Positions 48,683 through 59,146 of a DNA stretch of 64,000 nt are shown here, piece by piece. This DNA comes from Cryptomeria japonica (taxonomy: Eukaryota; Streptophyta; Pinopsida; Cupressales; Cupressaceae). Under the pieces are notes generated by a model. It ran no database searches. It was given only the letters and a program-made list of their open reading frames with translations, and was not told the DNA's origin. The number at the start of each line of letters is the position of its first letter. Within the stretch, counting starts at the first letter, position 1. Where the stretch lies: positions 915,721,340-915,785,339 of the forward strand of contig NC_081409.1 of the NCBI RefSeq assembly GCF_030272615.1, written 5' to 3'. The position numbers were made by a program, and so were the translations under genes.

Positions 48683-49755
48683 CTACTCTGGCAGGGGTCT
48701 AACTACATTTGGAAGAAGACAATCATCAACCATTTCAGTCAAAAATTTTATGACTTCCTGCATGTTACCTCCTTCAAAGTTCTGCTCAATCATTACTGTT
48801 CGTGAAACAGCATCAGGAGCCAAACACCCTTTTATGACTCCCCGCAAAAGCTGACTTGATTCCTTAATCATTCCCTCATTGCAAAGGCTTTTAATAAGAA
48901 CATTAATGGTAAGAATGTTAGGTATTAAACCCAGCTGCACCATTTCATTGTACATCCCAAAAGCCTTTTGAATATTTCCATCTTTACAATGTCCATGGAT
49001 CAGTACACTGTATGCAACATCATTAGGAGTTGAGTTTTTCTCTAGCATTGCTTCAAATACTTTTTCTGCTTCAATCATTTTGCCTTTCATGCATAATCCT
49101 TTAATAAGAGCCACATTGCTCTCCAAATTCTCATCCACGCAATATTCCACCAAAGTATCATAAGTGATTTCATCAGGAATCATATCATCATACATCATTC
49201 TGAACAAGAGTCGATTTGCTTCCTTTGTCCTAGATTGTTGACGAAGTCCATGAATGAGTGCACTGTAACTGACTACATCTGGTGGCAGGCCTTTCTGTAT
49301 CATTTCATTATGTAACTGAAATGCCTTCTGTATGTTTCCTTCTCTACAGTGTCCATTGATCAATGTAGTGTAAGTAAACCGATCAGGATTCAAGCCCATT
49401 AGTAACATTTTTTCAAATAACATGCAGGCATCTTCTAGTCTTCCTTCCTTACAGAAACCTTGAATGAGAGAAGAGTAGGTAATTACATTTGGAACAAGGC
49501 CTTTTCCAACAAGCTCATCTAGTAAACTTTATGCCTCTTGCATATTGCCTCCCTTGCAGTATCCATCAATTAGCATACTATAAGTTACCATGTCAGGAAC
49601 CAAGCCCTTCTCTAAAATGTCACATAAAACATTTTGTGCTGCCCTTATATTGCGTTCCAAACAGAATCCATTGATAACAGAATTAAATGTCACTTTATCA
49701 GGAGTTAAACCCTTCTTTTTCATTTCAACTAGAAGCTGACCTATTTCAATTGAAA
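48683..49755 (-). pseudogene. PPR protein gene fragment (P-class), 5'-truncated
   Basis: About nine PPR units are visible, each of about 35 residues, with phrases such as GLVPDMVTYSMLIDGYCKGG and GLNPDRFTYTTLINGHCREG. Such proteins bind RNA in plastids or mitochondria. One unit (IPDEITYDTLVEYCVDEN...) is stretched by about 15 residues. I recall the same irregularity, and a similar C-terminal end (FLTEMVDDCLLPN), in the Arabidopsis EMB2745-type P-class protein; that link is tentative. An in-frame TAA near 49530 follows GGNMQEA. Coding similarity stops at about 49755, so the N-terminal half and targeting peptide are missing. The fragment lies between the arms of an inverted repeat, which suggests capture by a DNA transposon. 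It is unlikely to make a working protein. Confidence 0.88.
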
Positions 49756-51221
49756 ATATACCCGAAGTTCAACATGATGTGCTTAATTGAAATATGAACC
49801 CTGCAAGAATATGGACATGAATAACATAAGTCCCATTACAATGCCTAAACGTTGTTGCTATTCCCAAAGATTCGTCAGTGCCAGTAGACATAGGGAAATA
49901 ATTAAGTGCTAAAAGGCCCTCAAAAAATTGAGGATTCCAAAGGAAAGAAGACATCTTCCAATCTGTCTTAAAGTGTATTGGTTTATATTGATATTCTATA
50001 ATTCATTTGAACTTTTCAGGTATAAAACAGTCAATAACATAAAAGAAGCAAAGCTTCAAAGAAACAATATTGAAATAATGCATGAGTGTTTACACTAAAA
50101 CAAGTGCTTCTCTGTTACATTCTTAACCATCCTTTAATAGGCTTTTGTTTGCATCAAAACAAAAGCCTACACAGAGGAATTCAGAAACAATGCAATAATC
50201 TCAATGGACTGTGGAAATCTATTCTCTTTCATCCTTTAATAAACAAAATAACATGTTTAGGAAAGAAAGGCTGATATGTATCTTTGAATGCCCATCCATG
50301 CTGTGATATCTTGCCCATGCTCAATTAAGTGACATGTATGTCATCTACTAGATCTTCACAGGGGTCTTGATCTCAAGAAAAGATGTTGCACTAGCAGTAG
50401 GAAATAGAAATCACAGGGTACATAGGGACGATACCAATGTTTGATTCATGTAGAAAAGTTTGTCTCAAGGGTAAGAAACATAACTTGCTTGTAATTAATG
50501 TCTCTGCTAATAAGTTTGGCTCTTCTTTGACAAAGCCTTGCCTCTTTTTAATGTAAATTGTGTAGTTTAGAGGCTCTCAACATAGAATTTGTATGTTATT
50601 TTAGACCTCTAGTAGTAATTATTACTTTATAATATTTGAAGCATCGAATCAATGATATCGTGGTAAAATATTCTAATTTTTCTCTTTTAAATGGGGAAGC
50701 TTTGTCCATCATGGTATTGGGTTCTTTGGCTCTTGTATTTGCTAATGATCAAGTCATTTTTGATAATCGAAGTTTGCTGCTCTTTGTGCTTGCTTATAAT
50801 TTTGTCAAGGGATCTAAGTGATCTATTTTGGTGCATCAATTTTTCTTTTTTTTTCCTTACTTTGCTCTTTCTTACCCCTTTTTCTTGATATCAAATCACT
50901 AGAATAGATAAGTGTTGAGCTCAACAAAAGTACTTCCACAAAACCGTGTTATGTGCTTAAAATTTCTACACTTGTAGCATGTAATGTTACAATCCATTAG
51001 ATGGGCAAATGATTATAGTTTCTTTTGGATAGACTAGTATTATTGTTTGTACAGATTTTGCAATCTACTACTTTTCGACCAAAATGATTGCATGGAAAAC
51101 AATAGCCATAAAATGAAAGATGGAACTTGGTTATATGTGGTTGTCTTTGATGAAACGACTTTCTGAAGTTCTCCTTGTTTGCTGTTGGTAGTGGGTTGTT
51201 CAAATTTGTAGCAACTTGCTG
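49756..51221. other. Non-coding DNA inside the inverted repeat, right part
   Basis: No coding region or RNA gene seen, and no continuation of the PPR gene. Short AT-rich frames only. Confidence 0.45.
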
Positions 51222-51311
51222 ATATATATATATATATACACACGTACATGTATATATATATGTACTTCTATATATATATGTACATGTATATATATATGTA
51301 TATAGTTGTAA

Positions 51312-51367
<56 letters not shown>

Positions 51368-51420
51368 ATGTATATGTATATGTATATATTTATGTATGCA
51401 TTTGTATGTATATATCTATC
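51222..51420. repeat. TA/TG-rich microsatellite block
   Basis: Runs of (TA)n, the longest at about 51313-51363, mixed with TGTATA words, directly abutting the inner end of the right inverted-repeat arm. The apparent Tyr/Ile-rich frames on both strands are by-products of the repeat. Confidence 0.9.
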
Positions 51421-51837
51421 TGAATGCCCTACCCTGGTTGCTTTGGTTGCCACGTCTCTGTTCATGGTGACAAAGGTGACAAAGTAGCTCCTGTGGCGGC
51501 AGAGGATGCATGCTCTTGAAATGCAAACAATGGCAACAGCGTTTGGGGAAGGCTATGGAGGATAGAAAAGATTAGGGTTGAGTAGGTATTAGGTTAGTTT
51601 TATTTAGTTTTTAGTTTTTATTCATTCACTTATTTAATAGAAATTGTTTGACTATTCGATGAGTAAAAAATGGATATGATTTAATTTTATTTAATTATTA
51701 ATAACATAATGTACAATCATATAATGTTAATGGTTTTCATATGTGTTAGGGGGTGAATTTTTTAGGTGACAATATGTTCAACTAGGTCAAAGGTAACAAA
51801 AGATTGGGTGTGCTAATTCACTATGATTGGTAGGGGG
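51421..51837 (-). repeat. Right arm of the ~400-bp inverted repeat
   Basis: Reverse complement of 47301-47682, ending ...CACTATGATTGGTAGGGGG at 51837. It then passes directly into ATG/GTAT-rich simple sequence, so the true outer end may be lost. Together the arms bracket about 3.7 kb that includes the PPR fragment. No 8-11-bp target duplication is visible at these boundaries. Confidence 0.85.
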
Positions 51838-52107
51838 TATGTGCACGTGCATGCGTATGTGTATGTATACACATCCATACATATGTACATACATACACTC
51901 ATACATACGTAATGCAAATGCTTTCCATAATATTTGTTGCATTGTTAGTATCCATAAACATACACATACACATACATATATACATACATACACTCATGCA
52001 TACGTAATGCAAATACTTGACATAACATTAGTTGTAGTTTTAGTATCCATAATAGCAATGCACTCATTGCACTGATATGCAGATATTACAAGATGGTGTT
52101 GGACCAA
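51838..52107. repeat. CATA-rich simple sequence and ~97-bp duplication
   Basis: Just outside the right arm, 'catacactcatacatacgta' plus 'atgcaaatgctttccataat' at about 51890-51958 is repeated with changes at about 51986-52052, set in CATA/TATG simple sequence. No gene. Confidence 0.6.
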
Positions 52108-52430
52108 TTCATTGTATTGATATATAGGTAGATAGATATTACAAAATGGATCCATATCAATTGATATTACAGAATGGCACCAGATATTGCAAAATGTCCC
52201 CAGCTTATATGCACTGCAAAATGGCCAGCCTACACACTACACAATGTCTACTTTGACTCCTACACATATTCATTCTATTGATATATAGATAGAAATTACA
52301 AAATTACTCCACATCAATAGATATTATAAAGTAGCACCACATTCGCTATATTGACATAAAGATATTGCAGAATCTCCCCAGCTTATATGCACCGCAAAAT
52401 GGCCAACCTACAAAACAAGACTTGCAATGC
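52108..52430. repeat. Two ~160-bp tandem units
   Basis: 'ttgatatatag.tagatagatattac', then 'ccccagcttatatgcactgc' with 'aaaatggcca', occurs at about 52108-52267 and again at 52268-52430. Sub-motifs such as 'atattacaaaatgg' recur several times. The units lie between the inverted repeat and the 3' end of the pogo-type transposase and may be subterminal repeats of that element. Confidence 0.7.
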
Positions 52431-52609
52431 AATCCAAAATTCTGAATTCAAGCATGCAGCATTGATTAGTTTCATCAGTTCACCATAAAGCCAGGGAAGG
52501 GTTCTGGCTCCTCCACAGGCCTTCTTGTTATCATTTTTTCTACAACAGCTGCATCTGGCTCCTCCATAGGACTCCTTGTCATTGTTTTTTCAGCAATAGC
52601 TGCATCAAC

Positions 52610-55267
52610 CTATGGTGTAATAGGACTTATACTACCAAATATATTTTCATCTAGCAGTCCACCAAATTGGAATTGTTTGATAGGAGAGTGAGGGGGGCTA
52701 TGACTAGTTGGAACATGGATGTTGTTAAGGGCGGCATACGCTGGGGTTAGAATATTGTACATATCTCTCAAAATCTGATGATGGCCAGGTAGGGGAGTTG
52801 ATGGAGTACTATTGTGCCTTGCCCTGATTGCAGTATGTTCTAAATTGTTATGGTAACCAGCTTGGAGGTTACTAAGAGCAACATATGCAAGTGTTAAGAT
52901 ATTGTACATGTCTTGTAAAATTTGATGATGCTGAGGCAATGGTGTTGATGGAGTACTCCTCTCCCCTACAATAATTGCAACATCCTCGTTCACTTGCTCT
53001 TTTGCTGGTTTCTTTTGCTTGCTCATCTGCTTTTGTTTCTTTTTCAACTCCCTCTCCTTTTGTTGTTGTGCCCTTTCTTCTTCCTTCCTCTGCTTTATTA
53101 TTTGTCTTTCAAGCTTTTCCTCGTCTTTCCTCTTTCTCCTTGCAATTTGTTCAAGTTTCCTTGCCTCTTTTTGTTTTTTCTTCCTTACTTTCAACTCTTC
53201 AATTTCAGCTTTTCTTGCTTCTTTTTTCTGTTCCCGAATTATGTATTCATCAGAAGTAAGGATTTGAGATTTACTGCCCAATTTAAGTGCATTATTGTTA
53301 GAAAGAAGACTAGACCTATTTCTCACCCTTTCAATGGGTAACTTCAGAAATTTTTTTAAAGAGCCTTGACTGCATAAGATTTCTTCAGCTTCGTCTTCTA
53401 TCTCAAATGCTGTAGTTCTCTTCAAAGAACCTTGATTGTGTCCATCTTGCTCATCTTCTGCAACTTCATTTTTTTCTAAATTTGAATTCTCCCAATCCAT
53501 TGTATCAGCATAATAATGAATGACCTCAGAGCTAAGCATTGGAGGTGAAGGCATGGATAAAGAAACTTCTTCATTTTCCATGTCAATCTGTATTCCTAAA
53601 TGTTCTGCTCCTTCTTTAATCCAATTAGGTTGTTCAAACTGTGATGGTAAACTGAAGTCTTCATGTATGCCATTTTCATATTGTGTTTGGCTGATATGAC
53701 TTGGTGAGCATGTGCTTTCAGTTGGTTCTTCTGTTTGTTGTGCTTCCAATTCTTTCATTTGTTTCACACATTGTTCCAAACACTCTTCCACTTGTGCCTC
53801 TCCATAGCTAGCTAATCTTAAGATGCTAGCAATGCCTACAACATCACTATCATCTTGTAAATTGAATGCATCACTTGGTCTCATGTCATTACAAAGAGCA
53901 TCTTTATTTAAAGGCCATATTTTGGTCCTTCGGAAACCAGCTATGATGTTTTCACATGTCAGGGCAAGTTTGAATGCTTTACTTGCAAGTTCTGCCAATT
54001 CAGTTCTCCTTATTTCTATGTGTGGATGTTTGGCCATCCATTTTGACCTTTCAGATTTGAAATGTGCCTTGAATGGAGAGAACACACTCACATCTAGAGG
54101 TTGCAATTTGTGGCTAGTGTGGGCAGGCAATGTTAGAAGATCAATACCAAGAGATCTTGCTTCATGGATTGTGGTCAAAGCAACATGGCTTCGATGACCA
54201 TCAAATATAAGGAGATGTCTGTTTGTGGGTGAAACTCCACCCAGAACAGATCTGGAAAAGTGATATAGCCAATTTAAAAATAATTCTTTTGTCATCCAAG
54301 CATGTGGTTGTGCAGCCATACATGCTCCCGGTTCACAGTTGGCAATGTAGTTTTTAAGCTGTCTTTTGGCCTTGAAAAGATAAAATCATGGAATGCTATG
54401 ACCTGCTACATTAACACAACATAAAATTGTTATCCACTCTCTGCTCTTTGATAAAATTTGTGGGACACTTCTACTACCCAACTTTGCAATTACTCGCATC
54501 CCGCAGTTCCTGCCTGCTTGCACACCTGTTTCATCATAATTCCATATTTTTGTTGGTCCGTATTCAGAAGCATTGTACAATTTCTCCAGGTTGTCATAAA
54601 AATTTGTCACAATACTTGGTCGTAGCATTACTGCTCTATCCCTGTCCAGACCCTCTGCAGTCCTTATTGTCAAATCTCGATGGCGTTTGCGGAAACCTGT
54701 CCACCATGATCTGCCTGGGAAACCATTCTTGAATGGATTTGGCCTTGTTTCACATATATGAGCTACATGTGACTTTAGCTGAATGATCTCTAATCCATGA
54801 CCAAGTTGCGCCATATCTTTGCACCAGTCAACAATTTCTAGCTCTTCTTCCAACGAAAGAATCGTTGGTGGACCTCTTCTTTTTGTTGTTGTCAGCCCTG
54901 AAAGCCAAAATGTTAAAGTGCTCATAGGAATTCCCCACTTTTTTCCAACTACTCTGATGGAATATGAATTGTCTTCAACATCTTTCATAGCACATTCCAT
55001 GTCTTCTTCTGTCCACTAACCGTTATAACTGGATTTTTTATCTACATGATGTTGAGAAGACTGTAAAGGAGTGTTTGTTCTTTCTACATTTTCATCTGCA
55101 GTATTACAAGTTATGTCATCTTGAGGTGGACTAATTGCAGTGTCGCCATCTTTATCCTTCACCAAATGGAATTTAACACCATGTGGGTAACGGTTCCTCA
55201 ACATTTGGGTTGTTCTTTTGCTTCATCTCTTTCCTGTTGTCTTTCCTTTTGCCTTTCCTGTTGTCAT
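52610..55267 (-). pseudogene. pogo/Tigger-type transposase with three nonsense codons
   Basis: A single minus-strand frame of about 885 codons starts at the ATG at 55265-55267 (MTTGKAKGKTTGKR) and keeps one phase to 52610. It contains an N-terminal helix-turn-helix of psq type (SIRVVGKKWGIPMSTLTFWL), a CENP-B-like DNA-binding part (PGRSWWTGFRKRHRDLTIR, DRDRA) and a DDE_1 core with IWNYDETG, LLIFDGHRSHVA and LQPLDVSVFSPFKAH. A Lys/Glu/Arg coiled coil and a duplicated C-terminal block with MYNIL follow. These mark the pogo branch of Tc1/mariner, which cuts and pastes DNA in the nucleus. In-frame stops lie near 55224 (TGA), 55016 (TAG) and 54386 (TGA). No frameshift is seen, so the decay is recent or the copy was barely selected. 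I could not identify terminal inverted repeats. Confidence 0.88.
52962..53260 (-). other. Coiled-coil segment of the transposase
   Basis: About 90 residues almost wholly of Lys, Glu, Arg, Gln and Ala (for example EELKVRKKKQKEARKLEQIA). This would be a long charged helix after the catalytic domain. It explains the Leu/Phe/Ser-rich mirror frames on the plus strand at 52.98-53.34 kb, which are not genes. A repeated tail follows: STPLPQHHQILQDMYNIL and STPLPGHHQILRDMYNIL. Confidence 0.7.
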
Positions 55268-55286
55268 AGTGCCTGAACAACAATAA

Positions 55287-55316
55287 CATCAACTATTAAG
55301 TATATACACATCTATC

Positions 55317-55384
<68 letters not shown>

Positions 55385-55975
55385 TATGTATGTATGTATG
55401 CAGATATATGTATGTATGTATGCAGATATATATATATGTATGCATGGAGATATATATATTTTGTAACTAAAAATAATGTGTATATATATATGTACAACAG
55501 GTGAACTATGGAATATAAGCTTCTGGAGCAATATTGTCTTTGGCAGCAATTTGAACTTTTACTGGAATGGATGGTTTTGGGAGTAAATAACATCAAACAT
55601 TAAGTATATACACATCTGTATGTATGTGTATACACACACACACACACAAATATATATATATATAGGTGAACTATGGAATATATGCAGATATATGTATGTA
55701 TGCAGATATATATATGTTGTAACTAAGAATAATGTGTATATATATATGTACAACAGCTGAACTATGGAATATAAGCTTCTGGAGCAATATTGTCTTTGGC
55801 AACAATTTGAACTTTTACTGGAATGGATGGTTTTGGGAGTAAATAACATCAAACATTAAGTATATACACATCTGTATGTATGTATGCAGATATATACACA
55901 TCTGTATGTATGTGTGCAGATATATATATATATATATATATATATGTGAACTATGGAATATATGCAAATATATAT
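55287..55975. repeat. Tandem 250-300-bp units with microsatellites
   Basis: 'catcaa.cattaagtatatacacatct' recurs at about 55287, 55589 and 55847. 'gaactatggaatataagctt' followed by 'ctggagcaatattgtctttg' recurs at about 55502 and 55751. Units differ mainly in the length of embedded (GTAT)n, (CA)n and (TA)n. The array sits directly upstream of the transposase start. Confidence 0.8.
55320..55376. repeat. (TG)n microsatellite
   Basis: About 28 uninterrupted TG units, followed by ATGT/ATAT simple repeats to about 55.49 kb. Frames reading CVCVCV or THTHTH across it are artefacts. Confidence 0.95.
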
Positions 55976-56059
55976 ATATAATAATATATATGTATACTAT
56001 GAAACTAAACAGTAGTAAGAACAAGTCAACTGAAGAGTAATGAAATAGATATATGAGGA

Positions 56060-56960
56060 TTGATTATATATATATATAAACTAAATAGTAGTAAAAACAA
56101 GTCAACTGAACAGTAATGAACACAAATTACCTAGAATTTATGCTAGCACAGTGCCAGCCAAATAGTAGTGAAAACAAAATACCTAAAATTTACACAGTCA
56201 AAAATTATATAAACAAACAAAACACCTTCAATTTATGATAACATAGACTAAACAGTAGTGAAAATGAAAACAAAATACAGTAGTGAAAACAAAGTACCTG
56301 GATTTTATGACAACACAAAGTCAAAAATTACATAAACAAACAAAATACCTTCAATTTATGACAACACAGAGAACTAAACTAAGCTAAACATTAGTGAAAA
56401 CAAAATACATGAAATGATAGACAACTAAACTACATAAAATGATAGACAATTAAACTAAACAGTTAGTGAAAACCTTCAATTTATGTTGGCACACGATCAT
56501 ATATTATATGCACACAAACAAAATACCTTCAATTTATGACAGCATAGACAATTAAACTAAACAATAGTGAAAACAAAATACATGAAATGTATGACAACAC
56601 ACGATCATATATTATGTGCATAGAGTCAGTCTGCAACAAGAAGTAATGTATGCAAGAATGTGAGTGTACCTGGAATTTATGCTAGCACAGTGCCAACCAA
56701 ACAGTAGTGAAAACAAAATACCTATATTTTATGACAACACACAGTCAGAAATTATATAAACAAACAAAAACAAAATACCTGTATTTTATGAGAACACACA
56801 ATCAGAAATTATATAAACAAACAAAAAACCTACAATTTATGACAACACAGTCAACTAAACTAAACAATAATGAAAACAAAATACCTGAAATCTATGACAG
56901 CACACGATCAAATATTATGTGCATAGAGTCAGTTTGCAACAAGAAGTAATGTATGCAAGA
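56060..56960. repeat. Degenerate short tandem array
   Basis: Words such as 'gtgaaaacaaaatacct', 'aatttatgacaacacag', 'aattatataaacaaacaaa' and 'acgatcatatattatgtgca' recur about every 60-120 bp across some 900 bp, in changing order. This is an old satellite-like array with no coding sequence. Confidence 0.75.
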
Positions 56961-57000
56961 AATCTTGATTATTTATTGAACGAAGGAGGAATGTGAATCA

Positions 57001-57120
57001 GTCTGCAACAAGAAGTAATGTATGTATGCAATGAACAAAGGTCTACAACAAGAAGTAATGTATGTATGCACTGAACAAAGGTCTGCAACAAGAAGTAATG
57101 TATGTATGCACTGAACAAAG
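57001..57120. repeat. Exact 40-bp tandem, three units
   Basis: GTCTGCAACAAGAAGTAATG, then TATGTATGCACTGAACAAAG, at 57001-57040, 57041-57080 and 57081-57120, with only two substitutions. Partial copies lie at about 56.63 and 56.93 kb at the end of the preceding array, which suggests this triplet grew from it recently. Confidence 0.92.
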
Positions 57121-58157
57121 GAGGAATGTGAAGGTTTTACAACAGCGCAGGGAGAATGTAATTGTAAAAACTCTCCTTCATCGTATGCTACATTAATATG
57201 ACATTTTCCCTCCTTTTTTTTAATCTTATTTGATTTGTTTGATCTGTGGCTATTTTTTGATCTTGCTTGATCTATGGCCATTTTATGATCTTGCTTGATC
57301 CGTGGGTATGGATTTCTGCATTTCTATTGGATAAGAGTACATGAGGTGGATTTATGGGAGGTAAATTTAAATTTTTTTTGCATTAATTGTTTGTTTTCAA
57401 TTGAATGGAGAGCCTCACAATTGCTCTATTTAATGTTTCAGGTACCAGATTTGGTGGTTGCAAACTAGAATATGAACATTTATATTCAGGAGATGGCTAT
57501 TAGAGGATGACAAGTTGAACAATTGTGAATGAGTGATGGGACTGTTTTGCCTCACAAGTTGGTCAACCATATATCAGTGATTTGACACTTTATCATGTAA
57601 AATTGTACAAATTGTAATATAATATTTTATATTTGTTTTATAAAATTGTACAAATATAAATATAATCATTTTACAACTATATTTTATATCACATCAAAAG
57701 TGTGCTGAGTTGTAGGAATGTTGTTTTAATTTATTTAATATGAAACATGTATTGAATGTTTTTTGTTTAATAGTTGCATGAAATTTAGTAAATCAATGAT
57801 ACATGCCATAATAATTCAAACTGATTTGATGTATTGCAATTATTGATATATAAAGACACAAAAAAGGATATTTTTTTTTTTCAAAGAATAGTTTTTATTT
57901 GTATAATTATTGGAACAAAAGGTATCAACAACCCTCACAATAATTGGTACATGCTCAACTATTGGGTCATTTCCCCTAGCTTATACAGGGAAGCAATTAG
58001 TTTGTGGAAAAATGTTTTTGATTAAAATTTCTAGATTTATGATCATGTCAATGGGAGTCTATGGTAATTGTTTGGTATTTTATTTTTAAACAATAGATGT
58101 TTTTATGGTTTATAAAAAAATAGGAATACACGTATATTTAAAAAAATGATGAATATA
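57121..58157. other. AT-rich intergenic stretch, no gene seen
   Basis: No coding region or repeat match seen. The right end of the pogo-type element may lie in the first few hundred bases, but no terminal repeat could be recognised. Confidence 0.45.
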
Positions 58158-58390
58158 AAATTACACTTCAACGATTGAGCCAATCGAACTTGATATTCAT
58201 AAATTACACTTCAACCATTGAGCCAATCGAACTTGATATTCATAACTTTTTCCTTATCAATTTTAGTAATCTAGTCCATTAGTTCTAATTATGTTTGGAT
58301 GATTTCATGAAACTTGATATTCATAACTTTTACTTATTAATTCTAAGAGTCTAGCCTATTAGTTTCAGTTCTGTCTAAATGATCTCTAAA
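58158..58390. repeat. Short tandem duplications
   Basis: A 43-bp unit ('aaattacacttcaac.attg', then 'agccaatcgaacttgatatt') is repeated at 58158 and 58201. It overlaps a looser ~81-bp pair starting 'aacttgatattcataactt' at about 58230 and 58311. Confidence 0.8.
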
Positions 58391-58977
58391 TTCTTGGTGG
58401 TGTTTTAAAAAAAAAAAGAATGACACAAAAACTCTCTTTGAACAAACCATGAAATGAATATTTATACAAATTTAATTTTCATTTTCTTAAATTAAAATTA
58501 TTCTCATCGACATTAAAGATATCAACCAACTAATTACAATGCCCTTTCTTGTTATTGCCCTAGAACTCGGAAAGCTTGAAATTTGGTGTCATTGGGCCTT
58601 TTAGATCTACTCCCTTTAATTGTCATATATTTTTTCTTGAGAGATTGGTCTTACCTCCCATTCAAGTGTACCTTTAGTTTAAATCAAAACTGTTTATCAA
58701 AAGTCTAATTGAACTGGTCTTAATAAATTTTGTATTGGCGACTTCCTATAACTTTCCTCAACATCAATGAAATGAGGTGATATTGGTAGTGGCGACAATA
58801 TTGTCCCACAAGAGCCCTTCAACAGTAGAGATATTTCCAAATACGTTTTAACTTGAAAGGGAAAATTGTGAATAAGTTACTAGAGAAGGACCCACTACTA
58901 GTATGAACTGTATATCGAATCAAAATTCCACATTTTGGACAAAGTGTGATGGAAAAAATTTTACTCGCTATGGATTT
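58391..58977. other. Upstream region of the receptor-kinase gene
   Basis: Nothing coding. It forms the distal upstream flank of the receptor kinase. No clear TATA box or other core element could be picked out with confidence. Confidence 0.4.
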
Positions 58978-59081
58978 CGTTTACTCGTACACCCATTACT
59001 CACAATTGTCTCTTTTATTGTTATCAGATCGTTTACTCGTACACCCATTACTCACAATTGTCTCTTTTATTGTTATCTGAT
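58978..59081. repeat. 52-bp tandem duplication just upstream of the receptor kinase
   Basis: 'cgtttactcgtacacccatt' followed by 'actcacaattgtctctttta' is present twice in direct tandem (58978-59029 and 59030-59081) with one mismatch. The second copy ends 65 bp before the start codon, so it probably lies in the promoter or 5' leader. The near-identity points to a recent event. Confidence 0.92.
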
Positions 59082-59146
59082 TTCTGATATTCCCTTACTC
59101 GAATATGTGATTAGTTTATGCCCTTTACCTCAGGGTTGTTTGCTAA

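Noticed and set aside
48683-49755. Functional PPR gene
   Set aside because: The N-terminal half and targeting peptide are absent, similarity ends abruptly at about 49755 and there is an in-frame stop after GGNMQEA.
52975-53341. Leu/Phe/Ser-rich plus-strand frames at 53.0-53.3 kb
   Set aside because: They are mirror frames of the Lys/Glu-rich coiled coil of the minus-strand transposase.
55322-55504. Open frames across the TG/TA microsatellites (51.2-51.5 and 55.3-55.6 kb)
   Set aside because: They read only CV, TH, YI or similar dipeptide repeats and exist because the repeats lack stops.
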